The notes: a model not told the origin generated them from the sequence alone. Shown: positions 30,754 through 38,765, counted from the stretch's first letter. The stretch is 43,799 nucleotides of DNA from Candidatus Gottesmanbacteria bacterium GW2011_GWC1_43_10 (GCA_000995415.1 LCEX01000011.1:1-43799), one strand, 5' to 3'. Program-made: numbers and translations.

Positions 30754-30825
30754 GCCAGCGTAGCTCAGGGGTAGAGCAGTGTCTTCATAAGGCATGGGTC
30801 GGGGGTCCGAATCCCTCCGCTGGCA
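30754..30825 (+). tRNA. tRNA with CAU anticodon (elongator Met or lysidine-modified Ile)
   Basis: The full cloverleaf has acceptor GCCAGCG/CGCTGGC, D-stem GCTC/GAGC, anticodon stem GTGTC/GGCAT with loop TTCATAA (CAU), and T-stem GGGGG/CCCTC with loop TCCGAAT. It is 72 nt with discriminator A and no encoded CCA. Whether it reads AUG or (as Ile2) AUA cannot be decided from the anticodon alone. Confidence 0.9.
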
Positions 30826-30837
30826 CTGAGGTATTAA

Positions 30838-30862
30838 GAAAATGCAAAACTGCATTTTCTTT
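30838..30862 (+). terminator. Possible tRNA terminator
   Basis: GAAAATGCA-AAAC-TGCATTTTC followed by TTTC lies 13 bp after the tRNA(CAU). The stem is AT-rich, so its strength is uncertain. Confidence 0.45.
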
Positions 30863-30870
30863 CACTCTCA

Positions 30871-30913
30871 TGAGGCTGGTGGACAGTACGAAGTACTGAA
30901 CATAATAGCCTCA
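30871..30913 (-). repeat. HP2 hairpin at the ftsB 3' end
   Basis: TGAGGCT/AGCCTCA encloses CAGTAC-GAA-GTACTG and ATAAT, the same plan as the hairpins at 14759, 21185 and 21224. The ftsB stop codon TGA is the first base triplet of the repeat. Confidence 0.75.
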
Positions 30914-31252
30914 AAAAAATACCTTCCACCACCTCTGCCAGTTGGGTAAAGTCGGTTCGACGGCAGCTTGCGGTTGGGAGCGGATAAGATCCTTGGGCAA
31001 AACTACCACCACTTCCCCCTCTTTTTGCAGATTTAGCTTTTCCCGCGCCTGTTTTTCGATAAATTCCGGCGACTCGACTTCCTGAAGCTTGGATTTTAAG
31101 GCTGCATTTTCCTCTAGCAGCCGATCACGCACTGCCTGCCGTTCAGAAACAATACTCCCCTTTTGCCATAAATTCCAGATCGAACGGGAAATATTGACGA
31201 TAAAAATGAGGCTAGCCAAGGTGATCACGAGCGTCAGAAATCGGGATGACAT
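30911..31252 (-). CDS. ftsB: FtsB/DivIC-family septum formation protein
   Basis: The 113-residue protein has one transmembrane helix (residues 5-22, FLTLVITLASLIFIVNIS), a coiled coil (about 38-64: AVRDRLLEENAALKSKLQEVE), and the family motif ESPEFIEKQAREKLNLQKEGEVVVVLP. FtsB links FtsQ and FtsL in the divisome. The stop codon is supplied by an HP2 hairpin. A dyad TTGCAC-N13-GTGCAA lies in the shared upstream region with the divergent Xer gene. Confidence 0.88.
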   Translation of the reverse strand: MSSRFLTLVITLASLIFIVNISRSIWNLWQKGSIVSERQAVRDRLLEENAALKSKLQEVESPEFIEKQAREKLNLQKEGEVVVVLPKDLIRSQPQAAVEPTLPNWQRWWKVFF

Positions 31253-31293
31253 AAGTTATAAGATCGTGCCTATATTTACCAATTTACCTCCCT

Positions 31294-31349
31294 TTGCACG
31301 TTGTGGTAGAATGTGCAAGTTGACAAAGTTGCCTAATTAGTGATATTAT
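31294..31349 (+). promoter_or_regulatory. Promoter and dyad operator upstream of the Xer gene
   Basis: TTGACA (31320-31325), an 18-bp spacer and TATTAT (31344-31349) lie 10 bp before the ATG, so the mRNA has almost no leader. TTGCAC (31294-31299) and GTGCAA (31313-31318) form a dyad between this gene and divergent ftsB. Confidence 0.65.
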
Positions 31350-31359
31350 AGGCCAAAAT

Positions 31360-32226
31360 ATGGCTTCAAACTTAGACTTGATTCAAGCACATACTCAATT
31401 TGTCGAGTTCCTTACCAGCCGCAAACGTGCTCGCGCCACCATTGTAGCATACGGTAAAGACATCGACCAACTCGTCGCCTTCCTGCGGGATATGGGTAAA
31501 AAGGAGATCGTCGAAATCACTCGAGACGAACTGACGGCATTTCTGACCAAACTGGGTAAAGACGGCTATACGCCCAAGTCAGTGTCGCGTAAAATCAACT
31601 CAATCAAGACTTTTTACCGTTTTTTGAAAACCCAAAACCAGATCCAGGCTGATCCGGCTACAGATATCTCCCACCCCAAATATGAGGTCAAGCCGCCGCG
31701 GATCCTGTCCAAAGTCGAATACCGAGCTCTCCGCGACGCTTGTCGCGAAGATGCCCGGATTTCAGCCATAGTTGAGTTGTTTTTGCAAACGGGAGTGCGA
31801 ATCGGGGAACTAGCCAATCTGCAACTGACTGACGTCAAAGATAGCGAACTCTTCATCGCCAGCCAAGAATCTCATGCCGCCCGCACAGTGCCACTCAATA
31901 AAGCGGCTAAGCTCGCTATTGACCGCTATCTCTCGTCCCGGCCCAAGACCCAAAACAAAACCCTGTTTGTGACCAAAACCGGCCGGCCGCTACTTATCAG
32001 AAATATAAGGACTGCCATCGACCGCTATTTTAAACTGGCGGGGATTGAAAATGCCAAGGTCAATGACCTCCGGCACACTTTCATCGCCCACCATCTCATG
32101 AGTGGCACGCCTTTGACAGTGATTTCCAAACTAGTCGGCCACAAAAGACTCTCAACCACAGAAAAGTACCTGGAATTTATCAAAGACAACAAAGTAGAAA
32201 AAAATGTCAGATTGGAAGAGCTATAA
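31360..32226 (+). CDS. xerC: Tyrosine recombinase (XerC/XerD-like)
   Basis: The 288-residue protein has the N-terminal SAM-like DNA-binding domain (residues 5-95) and the catalytic core: R147 (TGVRIGE), R238 (DLRHTF), H261 (VGHKRLSTT) and the nucleophile Y270 (TTEKYLEF). Residue 235, usually the first His of HxLR, is Asn (NDLR). Other core residues are intact. Single-Xer systems in small genomes resolve chromosome dimers; the location next to ftsB fits a division-linked role. C or D type cannot be assigned with certainty. Confidence 0.9.
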   Translation: MASNLDLIQAHTQFVEFLTSRKRARATIVAYGKDIDQLVAFLRDMGKKEIVEITRDELTAFLTKLGKDGYTPKSVSRKINSIKTFYRFLKTQNQIQADPATDISHPKYEVKPPRILSKVEYRALRDACREDARISAIVELFLQTGVRIGELANLQLTDVKDSELFIASQESHAARTVPLNKAAKLAIDRYLSSRPKTQNKTLFVTKTGRPLLIRNIRTAIDRYFKLAGIENAKVNDLRHTFIAHHLMSGTPLTVISKLVGHKRLSTTEKYLEFIKDNKVEKNVRLEEL

Positions 32227-32259
32227 AAATCTAAAATTACCGGCCTACTAAAAGCATAT

Positions 32260-32709
32260 ATGAGCCAACCAAAAATAGTATTAAATACGAACGACCTGCT
32301 TCGAGAACACGGCGTACCTATTGGAGTTCTCCAAAGTAATAGACCAGAAATACCTGCGTGGGAACATAAATTTTATACCAGACCTGAAGATATACAAAGA
32401 ATTGCTGCTGAAAACGGGATAAAAAATTATAAAACAGTGCTTTGGGTCGGTCTAGATTCCACTCTTAATGTAGCGGTTGGATCCCAAATCAAAATCACAA
32501 CTCTTTATGACACAGATGAAGTTGTGATAGAACTAACAAGAGTAAATTTTCTCAAAGTTAGAGATTGGGCATTTCTTTATGGTCGTGAAGATGAGTTATA
32601 TATTGTTGATGCTGATAAATTTGGCTTGCCTGATTATGAATATGTAAAAGAAAGACTTGCTCATTTTGACGAATTCGAGAGACAACATAGGTATGGCACG
32701 GAACGGTAA
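32260..32709 (+). CDS. Hypothetical protein, 149 aa
   Basis: It lies 33 bp after the Xer gene and has codon use different from the GC-richer neighbours (AT-rich). The protein is soluble, with a basic N-terminus and a beta-rich core (residues about 45-110: KTVLWVGLDSTLNVAVGSQIKITTLYD) and a charged C-terminus. I recognise no family. Its 3' end is convergent with the PH-domain gene, 9 bp away. It may be accessory DNA. Confidence 0.6.
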   Translation: MSQPKIVLNTNDLLREHGVPIGVLQSNRPEIPAWEHKFYTRPEDIQRIAAENGIKNYKTVLWVGLDSTLNVAVGSQIKITTLYDTDEVVIELTRVNFLKVRDWAFLYGREDELYIVDADKFGLPDYEYVKERLAHFDEFERQHRYGTER

Positions 32710-32718
32710 AATAAAACT

Positions 32719-33384
32719 TCATTCAAACTCCGTCCGGTACTCGGGGTATTTTTTGAATAGTTCTTCCCGTTCTCCAGGTTTGAGATCGGGAATAAACGGC
32801 CGGAACTCGTTGATAAGTTCCGGGTGGTGTTTAAAAGCATAAAGTAATTTGTTGACATAGTTGTGAAGGTCCCGCGCATAAGAAATATTGACGATTTTGA
32901 AATTTTTGATCGCCGCTGCACCTGATCGGGCGACAAAATAGCCCAGTCCAAAAAGGGCCTCAAGATAGCTTGAGCCGTATGAGCCGGTATCCTCTATTTC
33001 ATCGAGCCCCAAGGAAAACTGATACCAGGTAAAAGGGGTGGTATAAATGATTTTGGTTAGTCTTCTAGTAGTGATGATGAAAATTGATTTGCGGAAAGTT
33101 TGGGCCATCCACCACATCCCCAAAATGAATATCAAACTGACTCCGATCACTAGGGGCAACTTGAGTAAACTCGCTTCTTGTAAAAACTGCTCGCCAAAAC
33201 CTACGAGGTAATAACCCAAGATGAATCCTACGAGAAGCACTGCGCTGAAAATGAGTAAACGCAGATTGTGGATGATGGGAGACTCGCGGGTGATAAATAG
33301 TATCCGCTCGCCGCTATTTTCTCCGGGAAATCTCAACTCCGTATATGGAAAAGCAAACTGTTTGACATCGCTCGCGTTTTTCAT
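32719..33384 (-). CDS. PH-domain membrane protein (bPH2/YdbT-like)
   Basis: The 221-residue protein (start MKNASDVKQFAFPYT) has two hydrophobic segments (residues about 42-60 and 74-92), followed by RRLTKIIYTTPFTWYQFSLGLDEIEDTGSYGSS, the bacterial PH-fold pattern, then an acidic C-terminal tail. Related bacterial proteins bind membrane lipids; the function here is not known. A longer start at 33411 would begin inside an inverted-repeat element, so the internal ATG is used. Confidence 0.7.
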   Translation of the reverse strand: MKNASDVKQFAFPYTELRFPGENSGERILFITRESPIIHNLRLLIFSAVLLVGFILGYYLVGFGEQFLQEASLLKLPLVIGVSLIFILGMWWMAQTFRKSIFIITTRRLTKIIYTTPFTWYQFSLGLDEIEDTGSYGSSYLEALFGLGYFVARSGAAAIKNFKIVNISYARDLHNYVNKLLYAFKHHPELINEFRPFIPDLKPGEREELFKKYPEYRTEFE

Positions 33385-33397
33385 GGGTTTTTTTCTT

Positions 33398-33561
33398 AGG
33401 GCTTGTAACAAAATAACTTATACAAGCTGCCTCGTCTTTTTGGTGAGCTTCTGCGTTACTGCTCAAGCTCAAGTATACATCGTATACTATCGCTCGCAGT
33501 ACCTTGAATCTCACGCAAAAATACTTCGTGATCTTGCACAACTTATTTTGTTACAAGCCCT
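33398..33561. mobile_element. MITE-like element with 19-bp terminal inverted repeats
   Basis: AGGGCTTGTAACAAAATAA (33398-33416) is repeated in perfect inverted orientation at 33543-33561. The 164-bp interior has no believable ORF but contains AGTATAC-ATC-GTATACT. The right repeat supplies the stop codon of idi (in ATACTAAAGGGCTTGTAA), and the left one abuts the PH gene leader. No transposase is present, so mobility would have to be in trans. Confidence 0.75.
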
Positions 33562-34081
33562 TTAGTATTTGCAGTTTATCTTCAATGATTTTGGCTTCTT
33601 CCCGACACCAGGGTGAAAAACTCTCCGGCGTCCCTTCGATTTCTTGCAAAAAAACCCGCCACGGCACCCATTTCCAGTCCTGGACTTCGTTCAGATTGGG
33701 CTTGGGATAAGCATAAGACCTTCCTACTAATATCGGGCAAATCTCATTTTCCATTATCCCATTTTGATCGGTAAACTGATAGCGGTAAGGAGCGACCTCC
33801 TCAATCGTGGTAGCTACCATTCCCAACTCTTCCTTGAGCCGGCGCTGGGCTGCTGCGACCGCAGTTTCATCAGGACGCGGATGACCGCAAACCGTGTTGG
33901 TCCAGATATCAGGAAAGGCTTTCTTCCAACGGGATCTTTGGGTGAGCATGACCTCCCAGGTTTGGTTGAAAAGGAAAAGCGAAAACCCGCGGTGCAACCG
34001 GGTGGTTGTCGTGTGAACTGCGTCTTTTTCCGCCCGGCCGATATCCTGATCGTTTTCATTGACTAAAACTACAAGTTCCAT
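33551..34081 (-). CDS. idi: Isopentenyl-diphosphate delta-isomerase, type I (Nudix)
   Basis: The 176-residue protein (start MELVVLVNENDQDIG) has the type I signature: Cys in NTVCGHP (C65), H67, the Nudix-like GHPRPDETAVAAAQRRLKEELGM, and the catalytic Glu region ENEICPI (111-117). It interconverts IPP and DMAPP for polyprenyl carriers such as those needed by the glycosyltransferases in this window. An extended start at 34141 would run into tRNA sequence. The last codons and stop fall in the MITE-like element. Confidence 0.93.
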   Translation of the reverse strand: MELVVLVNENDQDIGRAEKDAVHTTTTRLHRGFSLFLFNQTWEVMLTQRSRWKKAFPDIWTNTVCGHPRPDETAVAAAQRRLKEELGMVATTIEEVAPYRYQFTDQNGIMENEICPILVGRSYAYPKPNLNEVQDWKWVPWRVFLQEIEGTPESFSPWCREEAKIIEDKLQILKGL

Positions 34082-34169
34082 AAAAAGTTGTGCTTTATAA
34101 AAATCCCGAAGTGCGCCCGGAATGATTCGAACCCTCAACACTTTGTGTACCTGCCCGCCGCGCTTTTTG

Positions 34170-34241
34170 TGCGTCCAGATGGATTCGAACCACCGACCAA
34201 CTGTGTATAAGACAGTCGCTCTACCGCTGAGCTATGGACGC
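34170..34241 (-). tRNA. tRNA-Ile(UAU), nested inside the anticodon-loop insert of the interrupted tRNA
   Basis: The cloverleaf is perfect: acceptor GCGTCCA/TGGACGC, D-stem GCTC/GAGC, anticodon stem ACTGT/ACAGT with loop CTTATAC (anticodon UAU, codon AUA), T-stem GGTGG/CCATC, T-loop TTCGAAT, discriminator A, no encoded CCA, 72 nt. Most bacteria read AUA with a lysidine-modified CAU tRNA, so a UAU tRNA is uncommon. Flanking arms ACCCGCCTGCC and GGCGGGCAGGT can pair and would close the insert. Confidence 0.9.
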
Positions 34242-34277
34242 GCTTTGGCAGGCGGGTAAGACAAATGCTCTACCGTT

Positions 34278-34337
34278 GTCAGCCAAAGGCTGATCTGGGC
34301 CAAAGGCCCATCGGCCGTTGGTTGAGGCCTTTGGGCG
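34278..34337. repeat. Tandem palindromes inserted in the D-loop
   Basis: TCAGCC-AAA-GGCTGA, TGGGCC-AAA-GGCCCA and TCGGCC-GTT-GGTTGA follow each other on the plus strand, the same 15-bp palindrome type as at 30700-30733. Confidence 0.75.
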
Positions 34338-34436
34338 AAACTACGGGCGCGCGAGAGTATTGTATCAAAGTATTACTAAGTAGTAAAAGTAGATTTTAGT
34401 AGAAAAAAGTAGGATTTAGGTATTTTGTCATTGCGA

Positions 34437-34568
34437 GGAGTCCCGATTCTATCGGGACGACGCGGCAATCTCAAAAAAAGCTTGTTTGGCAAAACCAGAT
34501 CATATCTTCCGGAGCCAGATCTTGTTTCATAGGATTCTGCAAGACTTCATCGATATACTCACAATGAC
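34437..34568. repeat. Interspersed repeat with GTCATTGCGAG / CTCACAATGAC ends
   Basis: The ends are imperfect inverted repeats of 11 bp; inside lies GTCCCGATTCTATCGGGAC, a perfect 8-bp hairpin. The rest of the gap 34351-34650 is AT-rich with TAGTA-rich iterations (34371-34415) and shows nothing else. Confidence 0.65.
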
Positions 34569-34649
34569 GAATCCACTGGTAAGAATTGAATACACTCAAC
34601 ACTTGTTGTGCTTTTGGGTGGTAAAAGAGTACTATATCAACATAAACGT

Positions 34650-36290
34650 ATGAACAAGCGTTTTTTGGTGATTTTTAGCAGCATATTACTACTGGCTTTT
34701 TTTCTCCGAATGTATGCGCTCACCCAATACCCTACCGGTTTTCATATTGATGAAGTGACACTCGGTTGGAATGCCTATTCGATTTTGAAAACAGGCCGGG
34801 ATGAAACGGGAAGATTTTTACCTCTCTATTCTCGCTCTTTTGGCCTAGACAGGGCCCTGGGTAATTTTTTATTAACCGCGGTCTCAATCAATTTCTTAGG
34901 ATTATCTGAATTTGCCGTCCGTTTCCCCTTTGCTTTCTTTGGTGGCTTGACCCTAATTCTATGGTATGTATTTATCAAAAAGCTAATCATTTCCACTAAA
35001 ATCGCTCTTATTTCCACTCTGCTTCTCGCTATTTCACCCTGGCACATAGCATTGTCTCGCACTTCTTCAGAATCCACGGTTTCACTGTTTCTCATTTTAC
35101 TGGGACATATTTTCTTTTTATCTGCTTTGTCACAAAAAAAATTCTCCCACATGATCTTGAGTTGGGTGAGCCTAACGTTGAGTTTATTCTTTTATCATTC
35201 AGCAGTCGGATTTGTGGCCTTATCTGTCATCACCTTGGGTAGTTGGAGTTTTCTCAAAGCTACTACTCAAAAGGAGCGTCTGTGGAGTGGGTTAACACTT
35301 CTGTTTATTGGGGTTTTAACCTTTGTCTTTTTTATATTTGGCAAAGGTGGAGCAAATCGTTTTGATCAAGTTGCATTTTACCGCGATAGTACCGTAACTT
35401 ATGAACTTGATAAAATGCGTTTTGAGGAAGGATCCTTACAAGTACTTAGGGCTCGTATTTTTCATAACAAATTAATTGTCTATACCAAAGTTCTGATAAA
35501 AAATTATTTTGACTATTTTTCAGTAGACTTCTTGTTTGTAAACGGCGGCAAACCTCCACGTTATATGCCTCCGGCAATGGGACTCCTCTATCTTTTTGAA
35601 CTACCTCTACTTTTGATCGGTCTGTATGTGTTGGCCCGCAAATGGAACCAGGCTTGGGTACTCCTGTTTTTATTGTTACTTGTCAGCCCAGTTGTAGCAG
35701 CTCTTACTTCTGAATACACCCCAAATTTGCAACGTTCCTTTTTTATGGTGCCTTACTTAGAAGTAATCGTTAGTTTGGGTTTATGGCAAGTACTTACTGT
35801 TATTTCTAAAAAGAAACTGTGGTTATTTTCAAGTATGCTACTGCTTAGCTTACCCATTATTTATTATCTCCATCAATACTATATCCATATGCCCGTCCAT
35901 GATCCTCTGTATAGAAATGACGGAGCCAAAGAATTGGTGACCACCGTCATGTCACTTAAATCACAGTTTGATAAAATCATCATAACAAGAGATCCCGAAC
36001 CCCCCTACCATTATTTTTTCTTTTTTACTAAGTTGAGTCCTTTTGAATTCCAAGAGAAATATGTACCCCTCATCCACCAAGAAAAAGATTGGGCTTTTGA
36101 GGATATGACCATTTTTACCCAAAAAGAGTGTCCTACTGATATTGAAAATGCCTATCCAGGAAATGTTCTATTTGTAAACAGTGGTCAGTGTTTGTTTGAT
36201 AATAAAATGAAGTTGTTGTTTACTTCAGTCGGAACTATTACTCGCAAAGATGGATCGATTGTCTACCAGCTGTTAAAACGAAAAATTTAG
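34650..36290 (+). CDS. GT39/PMT-type membrane glycosyltransferase
   Basis: The 546-residue protein has a first transmembrane helix, then an acidic loop with GFHIDEVTLGWNAYSILKTGRDETG, in which HIDE carries the catalytic-type Asp/Glu of the family, and about ten more membrane segments. The C-terminal 150 residues form a soluble domain outside the cell. Members use a polyprenyl-phosphate sugar to modify proteins or envelope lipids. The longer frame start at 34608 is not needed; ATG at 34650 begins MNKRFLVIFSS. Confidence 0.82.
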   Translation: MNKRFLVIFSSILLLAFFLRMYALTQYPTGFHIDEVTLGWNAYSILKTGRDETGRFLPLYSRSFGLDRALGNFLLTAVSINFLGLSEFAVRFPFAFFGGLTLILWYVFIKKLIISTKIALISTLLLAISPWHIALSRTSSESTVSLFLILLGHIFFLSALSQKKFSHMILSWVSLTLSLFFYHSAVGFVALSVITLGSWSFLKATTQKERLWSGLTLLFIGVLTFVFFIFGKGGANRFDQVAFYRDSTVTYELDKMRFEEGSLQVLRARIFHNKLIVYTKVLIKNYFDYFSVDFLFVNGGKPPRYMPPAMGLLYLFELPLLLIGLYVLARKWNQAWVLLFLLLLVSPVVAALTSEYTPNLQRSFFMVPYLEVIVSLGLWQVLTVISKKKLWLFSSMLLLSLPIIYYLHQYYIHMPVHDPLYRNDGAKELVTTVMSLKSQFDKIIITRDPEPPYHYFFFFTKLSPFEFQEKYVPLIHQEKDWAFEDMTIFTQKECPTDIENAYPGNVLFVNSGQCLFDNKMKLLFTSVGTITRKDGSIVYQLLKRKI

Positions 36291-36298
36291 AAGATACA

Positions 36299-38665
36299 TT
36301 ACAGTCTCGCCCGTTGGGCGATTTCGGCTTCGACCAGTTCCCGCGGCCGGCCGTATTTGAGGCGTGAGAGTTGGATGATGGCTTGGGCGACTTTGGGATT
36401 GGAAGCTTTTAGTTCCGCTTCCACATCCCGCGTCATATCTAGACTAAACGGCGGCACCGGCTCATTTTTGACCACAGTTTTGACATAAGCATTGTACCGT
36501 TCGATATTGATGAGATCCGATTCATTAAATACCGGCTGGAATTCGTGCTGTAAATAGTTGGCATCGGTGACGCCGACGCGGAAAGTGACCAACGTCCCCA
36601 CGTTGCCAAAAATGGCATTTTTGACTTCCTCCTCCATCTGGCCGATGAACTGGTTGGCTACCGTCAGATTAAGACGGTATTTTCTGGCTTCGGATAAAAT
36701 TTGGGCAAAGTCAGGGGTGGCAAAATTTTGAAACTCATCCACATACATGAAAAAGTCGCGCCGTTTGTCCTCCGGCGTATCCTGCCGGCTCATGGCAGCG
36801 ATCAAAATCTTGGGGACTAGAATCAACCCCAGGAAATTGCTATTTTCCTCGCCAATTTTACCTTTGGCCAAATTAATTAAAAGAATTTTCCCTTCATCCA
36901 TGACTTTTCTGAAATCAAAAGAAGATTTACTTTGACCGATGATGTTACGCATCAATTTGTTGGTCACGAAACGACCAAATTTGGAAACGATATAGTCCAA
37001 AACTTCAGACTTGTGGAAATCAGCTGTTTGAGCAATCTGGTCAGTCCAGTAACGGCGGATGATCGGATCCTGGACTTTGGGCAAGAGTTGCTGCACAAAT
37101 GAAGAATCGGTAAGCACCCGGACGATCTCGACAAAAGTATTTCCCGGTTCAGCCATCACCGTAAGCATCGCGTTGCGGACAGCATGCTCAAATCTGGGAC
37201 CGATGATACCAGTTTTCATCGGGTCGTATAGTTTGTACATGAGTCCGACGATCGAGGTAGCCACAAAGTGCTTCTGTTCTTCAGTTTTGGCTTCAAGCAT
37301 GTTGAGTCCCATTGGCCGTTCCGAATCTGAAGGGTCAAAATAAATCACATCCTCGGCCCGTTCGGGAGGAATCAGTGGCAAGAGTTTTTCGATAGTATCG
37401 TGAGGATCGATAAAACACACGCCCTCCCCCGCCTTGATATCTTGTAAAATCAGCGACTTCAGAAGTTCGGATTTGCCAACACCGGTTTTCCCAATCGTAT
37501 AAATATGCCGCCTCCGGTCATCGCGGCTGATATATACCGGCCGGGTTTGTCCCCGATAGCGAGAGTTACCTAAAAATAAACCGCTACTTGGCAGGAGAGC
37601 CGAGGCTGGGGCACGCTTAGCATTTTGCCAGTGGACATTGTGCGTCTCAACCGACTTATTGGGAAAATGAAAGACGGTCGCGAGCTCTTCGCTACTCAAA
37701 ATCGAAGTTTGCTTAAACCGCGGCAGCTCCAAGACCGGAAAGTAGCGGTAAATAAAATCGATCATAAACAAGCGCTTGAGGAGATATTTGGTTTTGGTAA
37801 AGTTGTTTTGGTCGGAGTTAAATTGGGAAAAAGCTCCCAGCAAATTATCAAGATGCATCTTGGCTGACTCTTTGGTTTGCGATGAAACCACCATCCGGAT
37901 AACTGTACGAAATCCCGGACGGCTGCATTTATTGCTGATTGACTCTAAGGTTTTGGGGTCGTAAGCGAACTTGGCCTTTTCCGGATCAGCTTCTTGCTTT
38001 TTGATATGAGAAACGAAACTTTGGCCCGATTTTTTCCATTTGCCGCCGGCTGGCGAAACTATCACTTGGACCGCTGCGCCCTCCCCCGGCTGCATTTTGG
38101 CTAGAACTGAAGTAATTGAAGATAATGGATCTGTCGGCAATTCCCGGAAAATCCGGATAGGAAAATAGTCTAGACTCTTTAACCGTACCGACGCAAAAGC
38201 CACTTGACCCTTTTCGGAAAAAATATTGTATTCATCGACTGTAATTATGTCAGCCCCGGGATAAGCTCCATAAATCAACTTCTCGACTAAATCGCGTAAT
38301 GAGCTGGGGGTCGAGACATAAAATGTGATATCTCCTGGGGTAGCCACGATCTCAAAACTGATATGCGGCTGCGGTTTGAGAAAACTGAACCAACCACTAG
38401 AATAAAGCGAAGCCAAAGAAGCAAACATCTGTTCTGCTGCATCAATTTTGACTTCATTATCCCGCGGCACCAAGACTTGCAAAAGGACGTATTCCAAAGA
38501 CCTTTCTTCCCGATCTTTGTACTTATACCAAAGTAGGATCAAAAAAAACACTCCGGCCAGTCCGGCCACAGCCAGGACCAGTACGATCGCGCTGATAGTA
38601 AACACCTGGACGCGATAAATTAAATCAGCTATGAGTTCAGTTCCTGGCATAGAAAAATAATTCAA
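36299..38665 (-). CDS. VirB4/TraG-like ATPase with membrane-anchored N-terminal domain
   Basis: The 788-residue protein has a transmembrane helix at residues 23-47, a soluble region of unknown fold (50-340), and a P-loop ATPase domain: Walker A GKTGVGKS (392-399), Walker B FFMYVDEFQNF, and ARKYRLNLTVANQFIGQM, typical for the TraG/VirD4 and HerA/VirB4 classes. In CPR genomes such proteins accompany pilus or DNA-transfer functions. It is the last gene of a minus-strand operon with the 152-aa and 634-aa genes, which together lie downstream of a cobalamin riboswitch. Confidence 0.88.
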   Translation of the reverse strand: MNYFSMPGTELIADLIYRVQVFTISAIVLVLAVAGLAGVFFLILLWYKYKDREERSLEYVLLQVLVPRDNEVKIDAAEQMFASLASLYSSGWFSFLKPQPHISFEIVATPGDITFYVSTPSSLRDLVEKLIYGAYPGADIITVDEYNIFSEKGQVAFASVRLKSLDYFPIRIFRELPTDPLSSITSVLAKMQPGEGAAVQVIVSPAGGKWKKSGQSFVSHIKKQEADPEKAKFAYDPKTLESISNKCSRPGFRTVIRMVVSSQTKESAKMHLDNLLGAFSQFNSDQNNFTKTKYLLKRLFMIDFIYRYFPVLELPRFKQTSILSSEELATVFHFPNKSVETHNVHWQNAKRAPASALLPSSGLFLGNSRYRGQTRPVYISRDDRRRHIYTIGKTGVGKSELLKSLILQDIKAGEGVCFIDPHDTIEKLLPLIPPERAEDVIYFDPSDSERPMGLNMLEAKTEEQKHFVATSIVGLMYKLYDPMKTGIIGPRFEHAVRNAMLTVMAEPGNTFVEIVRVLTDSSFVQQLLPKVQDPIIRRYWTDQIAQTADFHKSEVLDYIVSKFGRFVTNKLMRNIIGQSKSSFDFRKVMDEGKILLINLAKGKIGEENSNFLGLILVPKILIAAMSRQDTPEDKRRDFFMYVDEFQNFATPDFAQILSEARKYRLNLTVANQFIGQMEEEVKNAIFGNVGTLVTFRVGVTDANYLQHEFQPVFNESDLINIERYNAYVKTVVKNEPVPPFSLDMTRDVEAELKASNPKVAQAIIQLSRLKYGRPRELVEAEIAQRARL

Positions 38666-38673
38666 AATGTAAA

Positions 38674-38765
38674 GATCAAAATGGAAAATGACAATGCAAA
38701 AATTTAAAAATTAGTTTCTCATTTTTTTACATTTTTAACTGTCATTTTGATTTTTGCACTTTGCA
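38674..38765. repeat. AT-rich imperfect inverted repeat
   Basis: AAAATGTAAAGATCAAAATGG... and ...CATTTTGATTTTTGCACTTTGCATTTTACAT face each other, giving a long, mismatched stem of AAAATG-type units between the ATPase gene and the 152-aa gene. Confidence 0.5.

Larger units (their letters stand above)
34112..34350 (-). tRNA. Interrupted tRNA (Val-UAC, or Ile-UAU by an alternative junction)
   Basis: The ends form a perfect acceptor stem GCGCCCG/CGGGCGC with A73, and the inner parts fit D-stem GTTT/GAGC, anticodon stem TTTGT/ACAAA, and T-arm GAGGG-TTCGAAT-CATTC (one mismatch). Two inserts separate these parts: 34278-34337 (60 nt) in the D-loop and 34149-34255 (107 nt) in the anticodon loop. Removing both gives exactly 72 nt, the length of the neighbouring tRNAs. 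The joined anticodon loop reads CTTACAC (UAC, Val) or, with the junction moved one base, CTTATAC (UAU, Ile). The second insert contains a complete tRNA. It may be a spliced gene or a dead one. Confidence 0.6.

Noticed and set aside
30675-30899. A 74-aa plus-strand ORF between ftsB and the recombinase.
   Set aside because: It is the translation of the palindromes and the tRNA(CAU) gene; it has no coding features.
33314-33541. A 75-aa minus-strand ORF in the MITE-like element.
   Set aside because: It begins inside the element and runs into the PH gene in another frame; there is no coding signal.
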